A DNA stretch of 64,000 nt from an uncultured Oscillospiraceae bacterium (GTDB lineage: Bacteria > Bacillota > Clostridia > Oscillospirales > Acutalibacteraceae): positions 1 through 64,000 of the forward strand of contig CAJUNQ010000118.1 of assembly GCA_910587835.1 (NCBI GenBank), written 5' to 3'. The notes below the pieces were generated by a model. It worked only from the letters and a program-made list of their open reading frames with translations, was not told the origin of the DNA and searched no databases. The position numbers were made by a program, and so were the translations under genes. Of the stretch, positions 57,262-64,000 are shown in pieces (the stretch's first letter is position 1; each line of letters starts with the position of its first letter).

Positions 57262-58617
57262 ATGAGCAAAGCCCCTATCGCAAAAACCAAAACCCGGGAC
57301 ATGACCACCGGCAGCATTACCGCTGGCCTGTGGCTGTTCGCGGTTCCCCTTATGCTGGGCAATGTGCTGCAGCAGCTGTATAATCTGGTGGACACCTGGG
57401 TAGTGGGCCGCTATATTGGAGACAACGCCCTGGCGGCGGTGGGCTCATCTTACACGCTGCTCACCTTTCTCACCTCGGTGGTCATCGGGCTGTCTCTGGG
57501 CACCGGGGCTTATCTCTCCATTGCTTTTGGCCGGGGGGACAAGCCGGCCATCCGCAAGGGAATTTACCTTTCCGGGGTGTTTATCGGCGGGCTGACCCTG
57601 GCGGTGATGGCCCTGTTTTACCTTCTGCTGAACCCTATCATTGCCCTGCTTCAGACCCCGAAGGAGCTGGCCGGGGACATGCGGACCTATCTGTTCTGGG
57701 TGTTCCCGGGCTTTTTTGCCACCTTTCTCTACAATTACTTTGCCAATGTGCTGCGGGGCATGGGCAACTCCTCGGCCCCGCTGGGTTTTCTGGCGGCAGC
57801 TGTGGCGCTGAACGTGGGCCTGGACCTGTTTTTTGTCATCACCCTGGATATGGGGATTCAAGGGGCGGCGGTAGCCACGGTGATTGCCCAGTATGTCTCT
57901 GGCGGGGGCATCTGTCTTTATTATCTGCTAGCCTGCCCCGAATACCGGGTCGCCCGCCGGGACATGGGCTGGGACCCGGCGGCTTTCCGGCAGATTCTCA
58001 GCCTTTCAGGGCTCACCTGCCTGCAGCAGTCCATGATGAATTTCGGCATTCTGCTGGTGCAGGGCATTGTCAACAGCTTTGGCGCCACTGTAATGGCGGC
58101 TTTTGCCGTGGCGGTGAAAATTGACACCATTGCCTACATGCCTGTGCAGGACTTTGGCAACGCTTTCTCTGTGTTTGTGGCCCAGAACCACGGGGCGGGC
58201 AAAGGGGAGCGCATCCGGGCGGGCATCCGCCAGGGGGCGTTGAGCGTGGCGGTGTTCTGCGCCCTGGTGAGCGGGCTGGTGTGCCTGCTGGCCCCGGCGC
58301 TTATGGGCGTTTTTGTGGACAGGGCCAGCGGGGAGGTCATCCGGGTAGGGGTGGAGTACCTGCGGATTGAGGGGGCCTGCTACATTGGCATTGGCCTGCT
58401 GTTCATGCTGTACGGCTATTACCGGGCAGTAGAGAAGCCCATGCTGTCTGTGGTGCTGACAGTGATCTCTCTGGGGACCCGGGTGGCCCTGGCAGCGGTG
58501 TTGTCCGGCTGGGTGGGACCGGTGGGCATCTGGGCAGCCATCCCCATTGGCTGGGCCCTGGCGGACGCCTATGGGATCTGGTATCATTACCGGAGGGAGG
58601 CCCGGGCGGCTGGCTGA
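57262..58617 (+). CDS. MATE family efflux transporter
   Basis: This encodes 451 residues; the ATG follows AGGAGAGAGGCCC. Twelve membrane helices in two similar halves; N-terminal FAVPLMLGNVLQQLYNLVDTWVVGR with the typical P-x4-N-x2-Q-x-L-Y-N-x3-D is seen. It is an ion-coupled multidrug or metabolite exporter in the cytoplasmic membrane. Substrate unknown. Divergent from the riboswitch leader. Confidence 0.93.
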   Translation: MSKAPIAKTKTRDMTTGSITAGLWLFAVPLMLGNVLQQLYNLVDTWVVGRYIGDNALAAVGSSYTLLTFLTSVVIGLSLGTGAYLSIAFGRGDKPAIRKGIYLSGVFIGGLTLAVMALFYLLLNPIIALLQTPKELAGDMRTYLFWVFPGFFATFLYNYFANVLRGMGNSSAPLGFLAAAVALNVGLDLFFVITLDMGIQGAAVATVIAQYVSGGGICLYYLLACPEYRVARRDMGWDPAAFRQILSLSGLTCLQQSMMNFGILLVQGIVNSFGATVMAAFAVAVKIDTIAYMPVQDFGNAFSVFVAQNHGAGKGERIRAGIRQGALSVAVFCALVSGLVCLLAPALMGVFVDRASGEVIRVGVEYLRIEGACYIGIGLLFMLYGYYRAVEKPMLSVVLTVISLGTRVALAAVLSGWVGPVGIWAAIPIGWALADAYGIWYHYRREARAAG

Positions 58618-58642
58618 CCGAGAAGGGGCAGGCGGGTAGGGC

Positions 58643-58671
58643 TTGCGTCCCCCCGCCCGCCGTGGTATAAT
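58643..58671 (+). promoter_or_regulatory. Promoter of smc
   Basis: TTGCGT (58643-58648), 17 bp, perfect TATAAT (58666-58671). Confidence 0.7.
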
Positions 58672-58795
58672 GTGCTCTGACAAGTCCTGAAGGCGCGGAC
58701 TTTTCCCAACAGACTTTTACGCTGTCATGTCCATAGGCGGACATGAGGAGCTTTACGCTATAACAGAAAGAATCGAAATCACAGGAGTTGACCCG

Positions 58796-61700
58796 ATGAT
58801 CCTCAAATCCCTGGAGCTGCAAGGCTTTAAGACCTTTCCCGACAAGACCACCCTCACCTTTCAGCGGGGTGTCACCGCCGTGGTGGGGCCCAATGGCAGC
58901 GGCAAAAGCAATATCAGCGACGCCATGCGCTGGGTGCTGGGCGAGCAGTCTCTGCGCACCCTGCGCTGCGCCAAAATGGAGGACGTGATTTTTGGCGGCA
59001 CGCCTCAGCGCAAGGCCCTGGGCTTTGCAGAGGTCAGCTTGACCATTGACAATACGGACCGGGCCCTGCCCTTTGACAACGACCAGGTGGCGGTCACCCG
59101 GCGGTACTATCGTTCGGGCGAGAGCGAATACCTTATCAACAAAAGCACGGTCCGCCTGCGGGACATCAACGAGCTTTTGATGGACACCGGCCTGGGCCGG
59201 GACGGGTATTCCATCATCGGCCAGGGCAAGATTGACAGCATTGTGGCCGCCCGCAGCGAGGACCGCCGGGAAATTTTTGAGGAGGCCGCAGGCATCTCCC
59301 GCTACCGCTACCGCAAGGAGGAGGCCCAGAAGCGGCTGGGAAAGGCAGAGGAGAACCTGGTGCGCCTGCGGGACATTCTCTCTGAGCTGGAAAGCCGGGT
59401 GGGCCCCTTGAAGGAGCAGGCGGAAAAGGCCCAGAAGTTTATTGAGTATGACGGGGAGAAGAAGGGGTTGGAGATCGGCATCTGGCTGGCCGGGCTGGAC
59501 CGGGCCGCGAAGGCCCTGCGGGAGCACCAGGAGAAGCTGGGCATTGCCAACGCCTGCCGCCAGGAGATTGAGGAGGAGATTGCCCGGCTCTCCCGCCGCA
59601 CAGAGGAGAACTTCCGGGAGACCGGCGGCTGCACCGCCCGGATGGACCAGCTGCGGGACGAGGCCGCTGCCCTGGACGAGCAGGCCCTGCGGGCTGAAGG
59701 GGAGATCGGGCTTTTGCAAAGCGAGCTGGCCCACAGCCGCCAGGACCAGGAAAGGCTGCGGGCTCAGGCAGAGTCCGCCCGCCAGTCCGGGCAGGGAGCC
59801 CAGCGGGAGATAGAGGAGAAGCGCCAGGAGCTGGCCCGGCAGGAGCAGCGCATTGCCGCCAGCCGGGAGAGGCTCAGCAGCTACACCGCCCGTTTGGAGG
59901 AGCTGCGCCGGGACGCGGACCAGGCCACCCGTCAGTTGGAGGAGGCCGCGGCCCAGCTGGCAGGGGTCAACGCCAGCCTTTCAGAGGAGAGGGTGCGCAT
60001 GAGCTCCCTACAGTCCTCCACCGTGGAGGTCACCCGCCGGGCCCAGGCAGTGGAGGAGAGCGCCCGCCAGAACCGTGAGCGGCAGTCTGCCGCTCACGAG
60101 GAATGCCAGGAGCTGACCGAAATGCTGGACAGCCTGCAAAGGGACATTGCCGCAAAGGAGAACGCGGTCAAGGGCTGGCAGATGCGTTTGGACAGCCGGA
60201 AGAGCCGGGTGCAGTCTGCCCGGGAGGCTTTGGACCGGCTGACCCTGGACGCCAACGAGCAGCTGCGCCGGGCCAGATTGTTGGAGGACCTGGAACGGAA
60301 CCTGGAGGGCTTTGGCCAGAGCGTGAAGGCTGTGATGAAGGAGGCCGGGCGGGGGCTGCTGCGGGGCATTTGCGGGCCGGTGACCCGGCTCATCACCGTG
60401 CCCGGGGAGTACGCCGTGGCCCTGGAAACCGCCTTGGGCGCGGCCATGCAGAACATCGTCACGGAGACCGACGGCGACGCCAAGGCCGCTATTCGTTTTC
60501 TGCAGAGCCGGGACCAGGGCCGGGCCACCTTTCTGCCCCTGACCACGGTAAAGGGCCGCACCTTGGACAGCCGGGACCTGCGGGAGCTGGAGAGTATGCC
60601 GGGCTATGTGGGCGCGGCCTCGGAGCTGTGCGGCTGCGAGGACAAGTACCGGGGGGTGCGTGATTCGCTGCTGGGCCGGGTGGCCGTGGCCGAGGACCTG
60701 GACAGCGCCGTGGCGATTGCCAAGCGTACAGGCTACCGCTTTCGGGTGGTGAGCCTGGACGGCCAGGTGGTCAACGCCGGGGGCTCTTTGACCGGCGGCT
60801 CCCGAGTGAAGAACTCCGGCCTGCTCAGCCGGGCCGGAGAGATTGCCCGGGTGCGGGAAAAAGCCGCGGGCCTGCAGGCCAAGGCGGATGAGGCCAAGCA
60901 GGCCTGGCAGGAGGCCGGCCGGGAGCTGGCTGCCTGCGAGGGCTCTTTGGGGGCGGCTCAGGGAGAGCTGTTCTCCGCCCAGGAGGAGCGAGCCCGGGTG
61001 GCGGCCGTGCTGGCCCAGGCCCAGCGGGAGCTGGCAGGGGCTGTCCAGACCGGCCAGGAGCTGGAGCAGGAGCGCGCTGCCGCCCGGAACCGGCTGACAG
61101 AGCTGGCCGGAGAGGAGGGCCTCTGCCGGGAGAGCATTGCCCGGTGGGAGAGAGAGGTCTCAGACTGGCAGCAAAAGAGCCTGAGCCTCACCGGCAGCCG
61201 CCAGGAGCAGCTGGACCGGGTGGACGAGATTGGGGAGACCATCCAGGCCCTGCGCATGGAGGAGTTTTCCGCCCAGAAGGACCGGGACGCTCTCAGTGAA
61301 AGCCTGGCCGGCTTGGAGGCCCGTCAGCGGGACGCAAAGGGCGAGCAGGAGCGGCTGGCGGCGGAAATTGTCCGGTTGGAGGAGAACGCCCTTCAGCTGG
61401 AAGAGCAGACCCAGGCCCACAGACAGAGAAAAGAGGAGCTGCGGGCCGAAGCCCAGCAAAAACGCCGGCAGGCGGAGGACGCCGCCCAACGTCGGGAACA
61501 GCTGGAAAAGGAGGCCGCTCAGCTGCGGGCGGACGAACGGGAGGCCGCCTCCCGCCGGGAGGACGCGGGCCGGGAGCTGGCCCGGCTCCAGGAGCGGTCG
61601 GACAACCTGCAGAAGGAGTACGATGGACTGATCAACCGGCTGTGGGAGGAGTATGAGCTCACCCGCCGGGAGGCCCAGGAGATCGCCGTGGAGATTGACG

Positions 61701-62374
61701 ACCTGCCCGGGGCCCAGCGGCGGCTGGCGGAGCTGAAAAACAGCATCAAGGCCCTGGGCGCGGTGAACGTGGGGGCTGTGGTGGAGTACCAGGAGGTGTC
61801 CCAGCGGTACGAGTTCCTCAGCAAGCAGGTGGGGGACGCGGAGAAGGCCAAGGCCGAGCTGCTGGCCCTCATCGACCAGCTCACCGGCCAGATGAAGGAG
61901 CTGTTTACCGAGCGTTTTGCCCTGATCAACGAGAACTTCGGCCGCATCTTCCGGGAGCTGTTCGGGGGCGGCGGGGCGGAGCTGAGCTTTACCGACCCCA
62001 GCGATGTGCTCACCTCGGGCATTGAGATCAAGGTGCACCCCCCGGGCAAGATCGTCACCCACATCGAGAGCCTGTCAGGCGGGGAGAAGGCCCTGGTGGC
62101 CATCTCCATCTACTTCGCCATTATGCGGGTGAACCCGCCGCCCTTCTGTGTGCTGGACGAGATCGAGGCCGCCCTGGACGACGTAAATGTGGCCCGGTTC
62201 GCCCAATACCTGCGGCGCATGGCGGCAAAAAGCCAGTTCATTGCCATCACCCACCGCCGGGGCACCATGGAGGGCAGCGACATGCTCTATGGCGTCACCA
62301 TGCAGGACCAGGGCATCTCAAAGCTGCTGGCCATGAAGATGGAGGAGGCCGCGGAGTTCAGCGGGGTCACCTAA
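58796..62374 (+). CDS. smc: Chromosome segregation protein SMC
   Basis: This encodes 1192 residues; the ATG of MILKSLELQGFK follows ACAGGAG. N-terminal ABC half with Walker A GPNGSGKSN, long coiled coil, hinge at about 510-650 (with the GGSLTGGS strand end), return coil, and C-terminal half with signature LSGGEKAL and Walker B VLDEIEAALDD. With ScpA and ScpB it forms the condensin ring that organises and separates the chromosome. rnc, which often precedes smc, is not here. ftsY follows, as is common in Firmicutes. Confidence 0.96.
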   Translation: MILKSLELQGFKTFPDKTTLTFQRGVTAVVGPNGSGKSNISDAMRWVLGEQSLRTLRCAKMEDVIFGGTPQRKALGFAEVSLTIDNTDRALPFDNDQVAVTRRYYRSGESEYLINKSTVRLRDINELLMDTGLGRDGYSIIGQGKIDSIVAARSEDRREIFEEAAGISRYRYRKEEAQKRLGKAEENLVRLRDILSELESRVGPLKEQAEKAQKFIEYDGEKKGLEIGIWLAGLDRAAKALREHQEKLGIANACRQEIEEEIARLSRRTEENFRETGGCTARMDQLRDEAAALDEQALRAEGEIGLLQSELAHSRQDQERLRAQAESARQSGQGAQREIEEKRQELARQEQRIAASRERLSSYTARLEELRRDADQATRQLEEAAAQLAGVNASLSEERVRMSSLQSSTVEVTRRAQAVEESARQNRERQSAAHEECQELTEMLDSLQRDIAAKENAVKGWQMRLDSRKSRVQSAREALDRLTLDANEQLRRARLLEDLERNLEGFGQSVKAVMKEAGRGLLRGICGPVTRLITVPGEYAVALETALGAAMQNIVTETDGDAKAAIRFLQSRDQGRATFLPLTTVKGRTLDSRDLRELESMPGYVGAASELCGCEDKYRGVRDSLLGRVAVAEDLDSAVAIAKRTGYRFRVVSLDGQVVNAGGSLTGGSRVKNSGLLSRAGEIARVREKAAGLQAKADEAKQAWQEAGRELAACEGSLGAAQGELFSAQEERARVAAVLAQAQRELAGAVQTGQELEQERAAARNRLTELAGEEGLCRESIARWEREVSDWQQKSLSLTGSRQEQLDRVDEIGETIQALRMEEFSAQKDRDALSESLAGLEARQRDAKGEQERLAAEIVRLEENALQLEEQTQAHRQRKEELRAEAQQKRRQAEDAAQRREQLEKEAAQLRADEREAASRREDAGRELARLQERSDNLQKEYDGLINRLWEEYELTRREAQEIAVEIDDLPGAQRRLAELKNSIKALGAVNVGAVVEYQEVSQRYEFLSKQVGDAEKAKAELLALIDQLTGQMKELFTERFALINENFGRIFRELFGGGGAELSFTDPSDVLTSGIEIKVHPPGKIVTHIESLSGGEKALVAISIYFAIMRVNPPPFCVLDEIEAALDDVNVARFAQYLRRMAAKSQFIAITHRRGTMEGSDMLYGVTMQDQGISKLLAMKMEEAAEFSGVT

Positions 62375-62437
62375 AAGGGGCTTACAGGGCGCATAAAGAA
62401 AACTCGGAAATAAAAACCATATCAGGAGGCGGATATT

Positions 62438-62620
62438 ATGGAACGTTTTCAGAAATTGTATAGTCAGGGCAAGATTAGCATCACAGAGATTTGGGTAGAC
62501 ACCGTAACAGGAGTAAACTACGTTTATCACAAAAACGGCTACGCGGGAGGCCTCACCCCGCTGCTTGACAAGGATGGAAAGCCGGTAACATCACCGGCCG
62601 AGCCCCACCCAGCCGGTTAA
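62438..62620 (+). CDS. DUF6440 family small protein
   Basis: This encodes 60 residues; the ATG follows CAGGAGGCGGATATT. The whole chain, with VDTVTGVNYVY and GYAGGLTPLLDKDGKPV, matches the DUF6440 pattern, a small beta-rich protein of unknown role. It lies between smc and ftsY and is probably co-transcribed. Confidence 0.85.
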   Translation: MERFQKLYSQGKISITEIWVDTVTGVNYVYHKNGYAGGLTPLLDKDGKPVTSPAEPHPAG

Positions 62621-62709
62621 CAGAGGGCCCAACAGCATCCGGCAGATGTGGAGAGCCGCTTGGCGCGAACCGATTCGCAAAAGGGATTGTAGACGAGGAG
62701 GAACCCAGC

Positions 62710-63942
62710 ATGGGACTGTTTGAGAAAATACGCCAGGGCCTGAAAAAGACCCGGGAGAGCATCAGCGGGCAGATCAGCCTGATGGTGAACTCCTTTACCA
62801 AAATTGACGAGGAGCTGTTTGAGGAGCTGGAGGAGCTGCTGGTTATGGGCGACGTGGGCATGGACACCGCGGAGTTCATCACCGGGGAGCTGCGGCGGCA
62901 CATCAAGGAGAAGGGCATCACAGACCCGGGCCTGATTATGGGCGAGCTGCAGGGCATTGTCACAGGGCTTTTGCAGGGAGACTGCGCCCTGCATATTGGC
63001 TCCCAGCCCTCAATCGTGCTGGTCATTGGGGTCAACGGCGTGGGCAAGACCACTGCCATTGGCAAAATGGCGGCTATGCTCAAGGCCCAGGGTAAATCGG
63101 TGATTCTGGGCGCGGCGGACACCTTCCGGGCCGCTGCCATTGAACAGCTGGAGGTGTGGGCCCAGCGGGCGGAGACGCCCATGATCAAGCATGGCGAGGG
63201 GGCGGACCCGGCTGCGGTGGTGTTCGACACCATTGCGGCGGCCAAGGCCCGGCACTGCGACGTGATCATCTGCGACACGGCGGGGCGGCTGCACAACAAG
63301 AAGAATCTGATGGACGAGCTGTCGAAAATCTCCCGGGTCATTGACCGGGAGCTGCCTGGCTGCGACCGGGAGAATCTGCTGGTGCTGGACGCGTCCACAG
63401 GCCAGAACGGGGTCAACCAGGCCAGAGAGTTCATGAGCGCGGCCAGCATCACAGGCATTGTGCTCACCAAGCTGGACGGCACCCCCAAGGGGGGCGTGGT
63501 GCTGCCCATTAAGCGGGAGCTGGGCCTGCCGGTGAAGTTTGTAGGGGTGGGGGAGCAGATTGACGACCTGCAGCCCTTTGAGCCCGCTGCCTTTGCCGCC
63601 GCGCTGTTCAACATGGAGGAGGCGAAAGCAGAGCCCCAGGAGGAGCGGCAGACGCCCCAGGAGGCCCCTGCCTCCGCCCCGGCAGTACCGGCTCTGTTCA
63701 CCGCCGCCCCTGCCGCCCCTGCCTCAGAGGTGGCGGAGGGCCCCCAGGAGAGTCCGGAGGACCGGCACCAGCGCTTCCGGCGGTTTGCCGAGGAGCTGAT
63801 GGGCCGGCTGGACCAGGGCGGGAGCGTGCAGGAGCTGCTGCCTGAGCTGCTCCGCTGGCGGGACGACCGGGAGCTGGACCGGGACGACCAGCGGCTGGTG
63901 AGAAATCTGCTGCTTACCACCCAAAGTCAGGGGAACAAATAA
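62710..63942 (+). CDS. ftsY: Signal recognition particle receptor FtsY with a C-terminal extension
   Basis: This encodes 410 residues; the ATG follows GAGGAGGAACCCAGC-type bases. It lacks an N-terminal acidic A domain and starts with the N helix bundle. The GTPase has G1 GVNGVGKTT, DTFRAAA, G3 DTAGR and G4 TKLDG. The NG core ends near residue 303 (DDLQPFEPAAFAAALF). After it comes an unusual tail of about 106 residues: Pro/Ala/Glu-rich, then a helical, Arg/Asp/Leu-rich end. FtsY docks SRP-bound ribosomes to SecYEG. Confidence 0.95.
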   Translation: MGLFEKIRQGLKKTRESISGQISLMVNSFTKIDEELFEELEELLVMGDVGMDTAEFITGELRRHIKEKGITDPGLIMGELQGIVTGLLQGDCALHIGSQPSIVLVIGVNGVGKTTAIGKMAAMLKAQGKSVILGAADTFRAAAIEQLEVWAQRAETPMIKHGEGADPAAVVFDTIAAAKARHCDVIICDTAGRLHNKKNLMDELSKISRVIDRELPGCDRENLLVLDASTGQNGVNQAREFMSAASITGIVLTKLDGTPKGGVVLPIKRELGLPVKFVGVGEQIDDLQPFEPAAFAAALFNMEEAKAEPQEERQTPQEAPASAPAVPALFTAAPAAPASEVAEGPQESPEDRHQRFRRFAEELMGRLDQGGSVQELLPELLRWRDDRELDRDDQRLVRNLLLTTQSQGNK

Positions 63943-63963
63943 AAAACAGAGGAGCGTTCTTTC

Positions 63964-64000
63964 ATGAAATTTGTGATTGCCACCCATAATAAGGGCAAGC
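63964..64000 (+). CDS. rdgB: RdgB/HAM1-type XTP/dITP diphosphatase (start only)
   Basis: Only 12 full codons are in the window: MKFVIATHNKGK, preceded by GGAG. This start with the T-x-N-x-G-K substrate-binding motif is typical of RdgB/HAM1, which hydrolyses non-canonical purine NTPs. The rest lies past the edge. Confidence 0.75.
   Translation, partial: MKFVIATHNKGK

Noticed and set aside
1..64000. tRNA, rRNA, tmRNA or phage/integrase genes
   Set aside because: None could be recognised on either strand by eye; no integrase, transposase or attachment site is seen.

Overview
The window comes from a high-GC, endospore-forming, monoderm Firmicute. The markers are SpoIIP, SpoVAC, a Spo0A homologue, a solitary NdoA/MazF, a class B sortase with a cell-wall-anchored substrate, and strong AGGAGG ribosome binding sites with many TTG/GTG starts. 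Gene content (DUF1540, DUF4860-type pilin-like proteins, c-di-GMP riboswitch, LplB/YtcP-type sugar permeases) and base composition fit the Oscillospiraceae (Flavonifractor/Lawsonibacter-like gut clostridia). That placement is an inference; no rRNA or tRNA gene is visible. Most recognisable promoters are sigma-A type with a 16-17 bp spacer, often with TTGCGN or TTGCAN at -35.

Layout. 1-4.2 kb: an inverted-repeat element and minus-strand envelope/sporulation genes (M23 hydrolase, SpoIIP). 4.3-12.1 kb: citrate synthase, a heterodimeric ABC exporter with a GNAT gene between its halves, a DUF1540 protein, and an ADP-ribosylglycohydrolase overlapping an unknown gene. 12.1-19.6 kb: a second hairpin element, spoVAC, a SEC-C protein, cca, ndoA, a TfoX C-terminal-domain protein, aroD and a two-module AAA+ protein. 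20.0-31.8 kb: a carbohydrate locus (GH31 alpha-xylosidase, solute-binding lipoprotein, two permeases, GH2 enzyme) with a cytosolic hybrid histidine kinase. 32.1-38.2 kb: spo0A, an AT-richer intergenic region with DnaA-box-like 9-mers, a Ca2+-type P-ATPase, a PAP2 phosphatase, a GNAT, and then two tandem small loci that I interpret as type I toxin-antitoxin modules. 38.2-46.2 kb: a coiled-coil-bearing RND transporter, hisHF, a VanY-like protein lacking its zinc ligands, and a transglutaminase lipoprotein. 46.5-50.5 kb: a type IV pilus-like operon (GspF, pilin-like proteins, PilT). 50.6-57.1 kb: an FNT channel, a class B sortase and a 1438-residue TPKTG-anchored surface protein. The surface protein has a roughly 370-nt leader with one clear and one probable c-di-GMP-I aptamer. 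57.3-64 kb: a MATE transporter, smc, a DUF6440 gene, ftsY and the start of an rdgB-like gene.

How parts work together. (1) 37.56-38.22 kb holds two par/Fst-like modules. Each has a promoter, a 31-residue membrane peptide and a bidirectional terminator, with an antisense promoter firing back through a short repeat of the toxin start region. The start codon region and its downstream repeat change together between the two copies, which is strong evidence for RNA pairing. (2) c-di-GMP sensing, a sortase-anchored adhesin-like protein and a PilT/GspF locus lie close together, as expected for a sessile/motile switch. (3) The sugar-binding-protein mRNA is predicted to begin directly in a compact perfect three-way-junction RNA that I cannot assign to a known family.
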